Shown in pieces: positions 45,239-52,847 of a DNA stretch of 64,000 nt. The stretch covers positions 1 to 64,000 of the forward strand of contig CAMVLT010000013.1 of assembly GCA_947168395.1 (NCBI GenBank), written 5' to 3'. The stretch is from an uncultured Prevotellaceae bacterium. Its GTDB lineage: Bacteria; Bacteroidota; Bacteroidia; Bacteroidales; Bacteroidaceae. The position numbers and the translations under genes were made by a program. Below the pieces are notes generated by a model. That model was not told the DNA's origin. It saw nothing but the letters and a program-made list of their open reading frames with translations, and did no database searches. Position 1 is the stretch's first letter, and the number at the start of each line of letters is the position of its first letter.

Positions 45239-46759
45239 ATGAGACAAACAGCTACAATTCTTTGCCTGTTGATGGCGATACTGACATCCTGCCAGTCGGA
45301 GCATGAGCGGCAGGTGCAGATGCTGAATGACCTATTAGAGGCCACGGACAATTACGAAGTGATGCCTAACGATTCCGACGCCCGTGCCGTGCTCTTCTAT
45401 ATGGAGCGGCATGGTTCACCTCGCGAACTGCAGCAGGCGTGGCGCATGATGGCTAAGATGTACCGCCGCCACGGGGCACTGATGTACGAGGGCTTCGCAT
45501 ACGAGATGGCCGCCGACTGCGTGGACTCGCTGAGTGCAGACTTCGACCCGCGTGCCCTGGCCGAGATTTGCTATGAGTGGAGCATCAACCAGCAGTTCTC
45601 CTTTGACGATGAGTTAGCAAAGCAGACGGCACGGCGAGGCATGGAATTGGCACAGCAGGCGGGTGACACATTATTATATTATAGGTGTATGGGACGGGAG
45701 GCAGACGTGGCGCTGACAGTGAACAGAGATGAGCACTTCATGCCCACCGCCTACCAGGCTTTCAGCGAGCTGTGGCAGCGGGGTCGGAAAGACTGGGCCG
45801 TCGATGCCTTCGTTCCCTATTTATTCTATCTCTTGAACGACGACCGCAAGGATGCCAATTTACCCGACTCGATGAAGCTTTGGATGCAGCGTTACGAACG
45901 CTTCACCCGCGAGGATTTGGAGCATGTGGGGTCGTATGCCGCCATACAGTACTGGGAGTTGTGTGGTGACTACCACCTGCGACTGGGAAATTTCGACTCC
46001 GCCCACTATTACTACATGAAGCTCGACCATCCGTGGAACTATGTCCACTTGCAGGGCTACGAAAGACTGATGAACCTCTACAACAAGTTTCCCGACCGCG
46101 ACCCAGATTATGAACTGCGCGCCAAGTTCGACTCCAAATACGTTGAGGGCTATATGGACGTGAAGAAAGACCGCTTCCTGGAGAATGAGGACGAGTACCG
46201 CCAGCGTAATGTGCTCATCAATCACGAGCTGGAGCTGGAACATGAACGAACCTTGCTCGCTTGCGGACTATTGCTGCTATTAGCGGTCGTCGGTTTTTCG
46301 GCTTACTACCTCTACCGACTGCGGCGTGAACACCGCGAGACGCTGGAGCAGAACCGAGAGTATGCCGATATGCTCCGTTTGCTGAAGCAACAGGCACGCC
46401 CCAGCATCCTTGACACAGACATCGCCCGCCGCTTCCACGACCTCTCCTCACAGGATGCCCACCCGACGGCCGAGGAGTGGCAGGCTCTCCGCAGCGAGAT
46501 TGACCGTCAGCATCCCCAGCTCTTCGCTACCCTCCAGCAGCAGTACGCTGAGCACCAGCCCGACCAGACCATGACCGAACAGGAGCGCCACGTCGTCGGC
46601 CTCATAGTCATCAAGTGCAGCCCTTTGCAGATGTCCGTCCTCCTCGTCTGCACCAAGAGCAACGTCAGCAACCTGCGCCGCCGACTCTATCAGAAACTCA
46701 CTGGGCACGACGGCTCCGGCGCCGACCTCGACAAATACATCACCGGGATGTGCGAGTAG
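45239..46759 (+). CDS. Membrane-anchored TPR-like protein with probable C-terminal helix-turn-helix
   Basis: 506 residues: a lipoprotein-like signal (LTSC near 15-18), a helical repeat region (about 25-325), one membrane helix (about 338-360, LLACGLLLLLAVVGFSAYYL), a coiled coil, and a C-terminal part (about 430-490) in which SPLQMSVLLVCTKSNVSNLR looks like a LuxR-style helix-turn-helix. This layout, a sensor outside and a DNA-binding tail inside, is common among Bacteroidetes. It diverges from the ECF sigma gene with a palindromic operator candidate in between. The DNA-binding call rests on pattern only. Confidence 0.65.
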   Translation: MRQTATILCLLMAILTSCQSEHERQVQMLNDLLEATDNYEVMPNDSDARAVLFYMERHGSPRELQQAWRMMAKMYRRHGALMYEGFAYEMAADCVDSLSADFDPRALAEICYEWSINQQFSFDDELAKQTARRGMELAQQAGDTLLYYRCMGREADVALTVNRDEHFMPTAYQAFSELWQRGRKDWAVDAFVPYLFYLLNDDRKDANLPDSMKLWMQRYERFTREDLEHVGSYAAIQYWELCGDYHLRLGNFDSAHYYYMKLDHPWNYVHLQGYERLMNLYNKFPDRDPDYELRAKFDSKYVEGYMDVKKDRFLENEDEYRQRNVLINHELELEHERTLLACGLLLLLAVVGFSAYYLYRLRREHRETLEQNREYADMLRLLKQQARPSILDTDIARRFHDLSSQDAHPTAEEWQALRSEIDRQHPQLFATLQQQYAEHQPDQTMTEQERHVVGLIVIKCSPLQMSVLLVCTKSNVSNLRRRLYQKLTGHDGSGADLDKYITGMCE

Positions 46760-46772
46760 AGATGACATGAAG

Positions 46773-46835
46773 CCCTGCTGCCCTTGCTGCTTTATTTGTA
46801 TCATGTTGATACTTAGCGCAGTAGTGGCAGCAGGG
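46773..46835. repeat. Nested inverted repeats downstream of the TPR regulator
   Basis: An outer pair CCCTGCTGCC (46773-46782) / GGCAGCAGGG (46826-46835) encloses a perfect small hairpin GTATCA-TGT-TGATAC (46798-46812). It lies 13 bp past the gene end. It may terminate transcription, though no T run follows. Confidence 0.55.
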
Positions 46836-46902
46836 TTGGGGGGTGGAGACCTTTTTCAGCTGTAGATAGTAGCTGTATGCAGGTGCTTGCTTGCTGCGAG
46901 AA

Positions 46903-47050
46903 AGGGTAGGGGTAACTGGTGCTAAGGGTAGGGGTAATTGGTACTCAGGGTAGGGGTAAGTGCCGTTTGCCTATACTCAAACAACCGTTCGCCTATACCC
47001 AAACAACCGTTCGCGTATGCGCAAACGACTGTTCGCCTATACGCAAAATC
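46903..47050. repeat. Two adjacent tandem repeats, both of 22-bp period
   Basis: First set: two full units and one partial unit of AGGGTAGGGGTAAyTGGT plus four bases, from 46903 to 46962. Second set: four units of CGTTCGCCTATACCCAAAC plus three bases, from 46964 to about 47050. The units have different sequences but the same length. No gene fits here; the region separates the TPR regulator from kdsA. Confidence 0.75.
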
Positions 47051-47187
47051 AAAGTACAATATTTTTGATGGGTGCACGGTTGCAGCAGGGTTGCAGCATA
47101 GTTTTATACTAACCATGAAGGTGAGGGCAGGCGATGTGCGAAATTCGTACAAAAAAGTTAGGCAATGGACGTTTTTCGTCCCTTTTT

Positions 47188-47218
47188 TTTGGCGTTTAGA
47201 AATAATTTCGTAAATTTG
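47188..47218 (+). promoter_or_regulatory. Consensus promoter of kdsA
   Basis: TTTG (47188-47191), a 19-bp gap and TAAATTTG (47211-47218) match the Bacteroidetes promoter. The kdsA ATG follows 8 bp later, so the leader is only a few bases. Confidence 0.65.
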
Positions 47219-47226
47219 CAGCAAAA

Positions 47227-47994
47227 ATGACGGACAATAAGGTTTTCATAGCGGGGCCGTGCGTGATAGAGTCGGCAGAGCTGCTCGACACGGTGGCGCG
47301 TGAACTGATGCGCATCAATGGCGAGCTGGGCACTGACATTATCTTCAAGGCCTCGTTCGACAAGGCTAACCGTACCAGTATCCATTCCTTTCGCGGACCA
47401 GGCTTAGAGCGTGGGCTGCAGATGCTGGCCGACGTGAAACAGAAGTACGGACTGCGGCTGCTGACGGACATCCACGAAAGTTGGCAGGCTGAGGCTGTGG
47501 GTCAGGTGTGCGACGTGATACAGATACCCGCCTTCCTGTGCCGTCAGACGGACTTGCTGACAGCGGCAGCGCGGACGGGCCGGACGGTGAACATCAAGAA
47601 GGCGCAGTTCCTGAGTGGCCGCGATATGTGGTACCCTGTAGAGAAGGCACGCGAGGCAGGCGCCAAAGAGGTGTGGCTGACGGAGCGTGGCAACATGATG
47701 GGGTATAACAACCTGGTGGTTGACTTCCGCAACATCAGCGACATGCTGCAGATTGTGCCGACGGTCATCATGGACTGTACGCACAGCGTGCAACGGCCCG
47801 GCGGCAGTGACGGAAAAACTGGCGGCGACCGCCGCTTTGTGCCTCAGATGGCTCTGGCTGCGAAGGCTTTCGGTGCCACGGGCTGGTTTTTCGAGGTTCA
47901 TCCTGACCCTGACAGGGGTCTGAGTGACGCTGCGAACATGCTGGAGCTGGATAAGCTTTACGAGTTGGTGAAGACGTTGAACATTGAACGTTGA
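47227..47994 (+). CDS. kdsA: 3-deoxy-8-phosphooctulonate synthase (KDO-8-phosphate synthase)
   Basis: Condenses phosphoenolpyruvate with arabinose 5-phosphate to give KDO 8-phosphate, needed for the lipopolysaccharide core. The 255-residue product has the family motifs GPCVIES (10-16), KASFDKANRTS (39-49) and a C-terminal FEVHPDPD. Its partner kdsD lies directly downstream. The last codons (NIER and stop) are formed by a tandem heptamer repeat that continues to the kdsD start. Confidence 0.95.
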   Translation: MTDNKVFIAGPCVIESAELLDTVARELMRINGELGTDIIFKASFDKANRTSIHSFRGPGLERGLQMLADVKQKYGLRLLTDIHESWQAEAVGQVCDVIQIPAFLCRQTDLLTAAARTGRTVNIKKAQFLSGRDMWYPVEKAREAGAKEVWLTERGNMMGYNNLVVDFRNISDMLQIVPTVIMDCTHSVQRPGGSDGKTGGDRRFVPQMALAAKAFGATGWFFEVHPDPDRGLSDAANMLELDKLYELVKTLNIER

Positions 47995-48025
47995 ACGTTG
48001 AACATTGAACGTTGAACATTGAACA
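47977..48025. repeat. Seven tandem heptamers at the kdsA end
   Basis: Seven units of TTGAACR run from the last kdsA codons to 4 bp before the kdsD ATG. In register with the kdsA stop (TGA at 47992) the unit reads TGAACRT. The array takes the place of any ribosome site for kdsD. Confidence 0.85.
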
Positions 48026-48028
48026 CTG

Positions 48029-48976
48029 ATGAGTATAAAGGAATTAGGCATACAATGTATCAAGGACGAGGCAGAGGCGCTGTTGGAGCTGATACCTAAG
48101 ATGGACGAGGGCTTCGACCGTGCCGTAGAACTGATGTACCGCTGCCACGGCAAGATTATTGTCACGGGTGTCGGCAAGAGCGGACACGTAGGAGCCAAGA
48201 TAGCAGCCACGCTGTCGTCGACAGGCACGCCGTCGTTCTTCATCAACCCGTTGGACGTGTTTCACGGCGACCTGGGCGTGATGACGAGCGATGACGTGGT
48301 GCTGGCCATCTCGAACTCAGGCCAGACGGACGAGCTGCTGCGCTTTATCCCGCTGGTGCTGCAGATGGAGATTCCCATCATTGCCATGAGCGGCAACCCG
48401 CAGTCGCTGCTGGCCAAGTATGCCACCTGCCACTTGAACGTCAGCGTGCGCCACGAGGCCGACCCCATGAACCTGGCACCCACCAGCAGTGCCATAGCCG
48501 AGATGGCGATGGGCGACGCTCTGGCTGTAGCCCTTATCAAGAAGCGCAACTTTCAGCCGCAGGACTTTGCGCAGTTCCATCCCGGTGGCGAGCTGGGCCG
48601 GCGGCTGCTCACTACGGCGCAGGACGTCATGAGGACGGTCGACATGCCCATCATCAGTCCCGACATGCACTTGGGCGACGCCATTATCCTGGTGAGCAAG
48701 GGAAAGTTAGGACTGGGTGTGGCCGAGTCGGAGGGTAGGGTAGTGGGCCTGATTACCGACGGCGACATACGCCGCGCTATGGAGAAGTGGCGGGCCAAGT
48801 TCTTCGACCGTACGGTGGCCGACATCATGACGACAACGCCGAAGACGGTGCATCCGCAAACGCGAATCTCGGAGATACAGCGCATCATGAACAAATACAA
48901 GATTCACAGCGTCCTGGTGGTCGACAACGAGCACAGACTGCTGGGCGTGGTTGACCATTATTCTTGCGAGGTGTGA
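48029..48976 (+). CDS. kdsD: Arabinose-5-phosphate isomerase
   Basis: Supplies arabinose 5-phosphate to KdsA by isomerising ribulose 5-phosphate. The 315-residue product has an SIS sugar-isomerase domain (about 35-180, with VTGVGKSGHVGAKIAATLSS) and two CBS domains (about 205-260 and 270-315). KpsF and GutQ are close relatives; the link to kdsA supports the KdsD role. It is cotranscribed with kdsA across a heptamer array. Confidence 0.93.
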   Translation: MSIKELGIQCIKDEAEALLELIPKMDEGFDRAVELMYRCHGKIIVTGVGKSGHVGAKIAATLSSTGTPSFFINPLDVFHGDLGVMTSDDVVLAISNSGQTDELLRFIPLVLQMEIPIIAMSGNPQSLLAKYATCHLNVSVRHEADPMNLAPTSSAIAEMAMGDALAVALIKKRNFQPQDFAQFHPGGELGRRLLTTAQDVMRTVDMPIISPDMHLGDAIILVSKGKLGLGVAESEGRVVGLITDGDIRRAMEKWRAKFFDRTVADIMTTTPKTVHPQTRISEIQRIMNKYKIHSVLVVDNEHRLLGVVDHYSCEV

Positions 48977-48994
48977 TGTGTGATGTATGATGTA
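48974..48994. repeat. Three tandem heptamers starting at the kdsD stop
   Basis: TGATGTG once and TGATGTA twice, the first TGA being the kdsD stop codon. A strong AAGGAG ribosome site for the next gene follows at 49006-49011. Confidence 0.75.
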
Positions 48995-49019
48995 AGAATG
49001 AATATAAGGAGAATGATAT

Positions 49020-52000
49020 ATGTGTAAACGGATATTGTTGAAAGTAAGGAGCAGGCGATGGATGGCGATGGCGGTTTTGTCATTGCTCATTATTCCTTGT
49101 TCATTATTCATTGGCACCGCTGGTGCGCAAGACAACATTTACTTGTTCAAGACGCTCGATGCCAAGGACGGCTTGACGAGTAGCCAGATTAACTGCATAC
49201 TGAAGGACGGACGAGGCTACATCTGGTTTGGCACGGCTGCCGGCCTGTATCGCTTTGACGGCTATACGTTCAAGAATTTCCAGTGCGACTCTCAGGACGG
49301 CTCCTCGCTGCCCGACAGTTACATCTATAGCATTCAGGAGGCCTTAGACGGCACGTTGTGGATACACACCCCGGCAGGCTACTGCGTCTATCACCCGCAG
49401 ACTGAGACGTTCGAGCGCGACATGAAGCAGACCTTTGCCCGCATGGGTATCGAGAGCATTCCCAAGATTGTTTACATCGACAAGCACAAGAACGTCTGGG
49501 GCTCCATTCCCAACAAGGGTGTCGTCTGCTACAACATGCAGCAGCAGTTGCTCTATGAGTTCCCCAATACGGACGACTCGAAAGGTGTGGGCATACCCCA
49601 GGGTACCGTTTGCTCCATCAGTGAGTGCCGCGACGGTGCGCTGATAGTCTACGACGATGGCCGCGTGGTGTGCTGCGACGTGATGCACCAGCAGCACACG
49701 GTGTGGCGTACCTACGAGATTGCCGAGCGCAAGCTGAGGCGGTCGAGCACGCTGAAGGCCTTTGCCGACCAGATGGACAACATCTGGCTCTACGGTCAGG
49801 GCACGCTCTTCGTCTACGACAAGAACACCAAGGTGTGGAATACAAGTGTAGGCGACCGTATAGGCCTGACGGGCATCGGTGTTGACAACTCCGTGAACGG
49901 CATGGGTGGTGACCGCAACGGCAACATCTGGGTGGGAACCGACCGTGCCGGACTGATACGCATGAACGTTAACACCCACGAGATGGAGGCAGCCGAGACC
50001 AAGAACATGAACACCGGCCTGCTGAACACCGACATTATCAGGGTGCAGAGCATCTACATTGACGATACCGACCTGCTGTGGGTGGGTACCGAGAAGTCGG
50101 GCGTGGCCTACTATGGTAAGAACATCTACCGGTTCTTCTCCACACAGCTGAAGGATGTCACCGCCATTACCCAGGACAATAGCGGACGGGTGTGGTACGG
50201 AACGAGCAACCACGGCGTCGAGGGCTACGACGGCCCCATTGCCAGCTACAAGGTGTCGGCCATGCAGTACACCCAGGACGGCAGCCTGTGGGTAGGCTCC
50301 AAGCAGAACGGACTGACCCGCATCAAGGACGGACGTGCCACCATCTACTCGGCAGCTGACGGCGGACAGTCATCGCTGATTGACGACCACATCAACGCCC
50401 TGTGTACCGACCGGGTGGGCAACCTGTGGATTGCCACCAATGGCGGCATGCAGGTGTTTAACCCCAAGATGAACACCTTCTCGTCGTACACAAGGGAGAA
50501 CGGCAAGCTGACGACCAACAACATTACCGCCCTGTTCTACACCAAGAAGAACAAAATGCTCATCGGTACGGGTGAGGGACTGACCATTCTGGACCTCTCG
50601 TCGACCGAGGTAAGCCATCTGACGGGTAACACCACCAATCTGAAGACGTTCACCAACAACTACATCACCCAGGTCTATGAGGACTCCCGTGGACTAATAT
50701 GGATAGGTACGCGCGAGGGCATCAACATCCTGAACTTAGAGAACGACAGCCTGAACTACATCACCGAGAAGCAGGGATTGCGTAACAACAACATCTGCGG
50801 CATCACGGAGGACAAGAAGCAGAACATGTGGGTGACCACCAGCAACGGCATCACCCGTGTGGTGGTGCAGCGCAATGCCGACGACGGCTCCATAGGCTAC
50901 GGACTCTACAACTACGACATGTCGGACGGTCTGCTCAGCAACGAGTTCAACCTCGGGGCCATTATGACCAAGAAAGACGGCGACGTGCTGTTCGGCAACC
51001 TGTACGGTGTAAACTGGACCCGCCACGACATCAGCGAGAGCACCGAGTCGCTGCCTAAGGTGATGCTGACCCAGCTGTTCATCGGCGAGGAGGAGATACA
51101 GATAGGCCACGTTTACGGAAACAATGTGGTGCTGACACAGGCACTCAACGAGAGCACCCACATAGAGTTGGAAAGCACACAGAACACCATCACCATCAAG
51201 TTTGCCGCTGGTAACTACAACCAGAGTGAACGACTGCAGTTCATGTACTGGATGGAGGGACTCGACCAGGACTGGCGCAACGGCGATGCCATCAAGCACG
51301 GTGTAACCTTCCAGAACTTAGGCAGTGGCACCTATAAACTGCATGTGAAGGCAGTCAGTGCCGAGGGGGCCGTCAGTAACCAGGAGCGAACGCTGGAGAT
51401 TGTCATCCAGCAGCCGTGGTACTTCACGTGGTGGATGATGCTCATCTACGCTGCCGCTGTCATTATCATCCTCTATATCTGGAAGATAGGTATCGACCAG
51501 CTGAAGGAAATCAAGCGCAAGAAGGAAGCCGTCATCCAGGAGCTGAAGCAGCAGCGCGAGGAAATCAAGGCTACCAGCGAGGAACTGCGCCAGCCCATGG
51601 CCCGCATGACCTCGATTATAGGCAACCTGTCGGAGAAAGACAGTTCGCTCGAGGAACGTGAACAGCTGAACGCCCTGCACTCGCAGATGCTGCAGATTAT
51701 CACCCGCGTCTCGGACATGCAGACGTCGTTAGAGCATCCCGAGGAGAAAGCCCGCCAGAACGTACACAGCCGCTACGAGCTGAACAACAAGGGCGAACTG
51801 GAGCTGCCCGTCGTCGATACCAAGGAGCTGACGTCGGAGATAGCCCCCGTGCGTCGCAACGACTCGCCCACCAGCCAGTACGTGCTGTTCTTCATCGACG
51901 ACAGCGAAGAGTTCCTCAAGTTCACGAAGGCCCATCTGTACAACGTCTACGACTTCCATGCCTACAACAATACCCGTAAGGCTATGGAAGATCTCAAGTC

Positions 52001-52847
52001 GTTGCCTGCCGACATCGTGGTCTGCAAGCAGGCCATGCCGGGCATGACAGGTAGCGAGTTGTGCAATGAACTGAAGATGAGCATTGCCACCGAGAAGGTG
52101 AAGTTCGTGCTGATGACCGAAGGCACGCTGACGCCGCAGGACATGAAGAGCATGAACATCACGCTGGCAGCCGACGACTACTTAGCCAAGCCCTTCAACA
52201 TGCAGGAGGCCGTCATGCGCTTCAACCACCTGCTCGGCCTTGGCAACGTCTTACTCGACGACAACCTCATTGAAGGTGCCGAGACACGCCGCTTGGAAGG
52301 CCGCAACGCCAGTATGACCACCGCCACCGAGACGATGGACATGCAGTCGTACATGCCTGTACAGCAGGGAGCTGCCGACAGCGACGACGAGATGAGGTTG
52401 GTGGAGACTACGCTGCGTGGCAAGAACAAGCCGTCCGAGAAGGGAAACCAGCTGATACAGATTATCAATGAGGAGAACGATGAAGAAACCTCGGGCGTCT
52501 ACTCTATGGCCGACACCATGGACCGCCAGCTGCTCAAGAACATCGAGCAGTATGTGCTGCAGAACATGAGCCGCGGTCAGATTAGTCTTGAGGAAATGGC
52601 CAATGCCATGGGTATGGGCCGCGTGCCCTTCTTCCACAAGATCAGGAACCTTACCAACAAGACCCCGGCCGAGCTGGTAAGAGACCTGCGGCTGAAGCAC
52701 GCATGTATCCTCCTGAAACGTACCAACATCAACATGAGCGAGCTGGCCACGAACATAGGCTTCATGACAGCCGAGAACTTCATCAAGGTCTTCAAGGAGA
52801 AGTTTGGCCTGTCGCCGTTGGAATACAGATTAAAGCATCGGAGATGA
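49020..52847 (+). CDS. Degenerate hybrid two-component regulator (propeller sensor, AraC output)
   Basis: 1275 residues: a signal peptide (1-36), two-component-regulator propeller repeats in the periplasm (about 40-730), a Y_Y_Y domain (to about 797), a membrane helix (about 800-822), a coiled coil, a HisKA-like helix pair, a receiver-like domain (about 955-1075) and an AraC-type helix-turn-helix (about 1170-1275). The kinase box reads SEELRQPM at 853-860 instead of SHELRTPL, so the histidine is Glu854. No HATPase domain follows. In the receiver D960, D961, T1033 and K1057 remain, but the phospho-acceptor is Lys1003 (VVCKQAMPGM). It should act without phosphorylation. AAGGAG at 49006-49011 supports the ATG. 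It overlaps the next gene by 4 bp. Confidence 0.88.
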   Translation: MCKRILLKVRSRRWMAMAVLSLLIIPCSLFIGTAGAQDNIYLFKTLDAKDGLTSSQINCILKDGRGYIWFGTAAGLYRFDGYTFKNFQCDSQDGSSLPDSYIYSIQEALDGTLWIHTPAGYCVYHPQTETFERDMKQTFARMGIESIPKIVYIDKHKNVWGSIPNKGVVCYNMQQQLLYEFPNTDDSKGVGIPQGTVCSISECRDGALIVYDDGRVVCCDVMHQQHTVWRTYEIAERKLRRSSTLKAFADQMDNIWLYGQGTLFVYDKNTKVWNTSVGDRIGLTGIGVDNSVNGMGGDRNGNIWVGTDRAGLIRMNVNTHEMEAAETKNMNTGLLNTDIIRVQSIYIDDTDLLWVGTEKSGVAYYGKNIYRFFSTQLKDVTAITQDNSGRVWYGTSNHGVEGYDGPIASYKVSAMQYTQDGSLWVGSKQNGLTRIKDGRATIYSAADGGQSSLIDDHINALCTDRVGNLWIATNGGMQVFNPKMNTFSSYTRENGKLTTNNITALFYTKKNKMLIGTGEGLTILDLSSTEVSHLTGNTTNLKTFTNNYITQVYEDSRGLIWIGTREGINILNLENDSLNYITEKQGLRNNNICGITEDKKQNMWVTTSNGITRVVVQRNADDGSIGYGLYNYDMSDGLLSNEFNLGAIMTKKDGDVLFGNLYGVNWTRHDISESTESLPKVMLTQLFIGEEEIQIGHVYGNNVVLTQALNESTHIELESTQNTITIKFAAGNYNQSERLQFMYWMEGLDQDWRNGDAIKHGVTFQNLGSGTYKLHVKAVSAEGAVSNQERTLEIVIQQPWYFTWWMMLIYAAAVIIILYIWKIGIDQLKEIKRKKEAVIQELKQQREEIKATSEELRQPMARMTSIIGNLSEKDSSLEEREQLNALHSQMLQIITRVSDMQTSLEHPEEKARQNVHSRYELNNKGELELPVVDTKELTSEIAPVRRNDSPTSQYVLFFIDDSEEFLKFTKAHLYNVYDFHAYNNTRKAMEDLKSLPADIVVCKQAMPGMTGSELCNELKMSIATEKVKFVLMTEGTLTPQDMKSMNITLAADDYLAKPFNMQEAVMRFNHLLGLGNVLLDDNLIEGAETRRLEGRNASMTTATETMDMQSYMPVQQGAADSDDEMRLVETTLRGKNKPSEKGNQLIQIINEENDEETSGVYSMADTMDRQLLKNIEQYVLQNMSRGQISLEEMANAMGMGRVPFFHKIRNLTNKTPAELVRDLRLKHACILLKRTNINMSELATNIGFMTAENFIKVFKEKFGLSPLEYRLKHRR
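49080..49110. repeat. Reverse-oriented heptamer array inside a signal peptide
   Basis: TCA or TCC triplets recur at exact 7-bp steps (49080, 49087, 49094, 49101, 49108). Read on the minus strand these are TGAnnnn units. On the coding strand they encode the hydrophobic core SLLIIPCSLFI of the regulator's signal peptide. Confidence 0.65.

Noticed and set aside
46903..47050. CRISPR array
   Set aside because: The 22-bp units are directly adjacent with no variable spacers, and no cas gene is present.
46922..47224. 100-codon minus-strand open frame across the tandem repeats
   Set aside because: It is produced by the 22-bp repeats and the kdsA promoter region and has no similarity or start signal.
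52703..52843. Upstream extension of the phospholipase D protein
   Set aside because: It overlaps the AraC domain of the upstream regulator in another frame; the signal peptide starts at ATG 52844.
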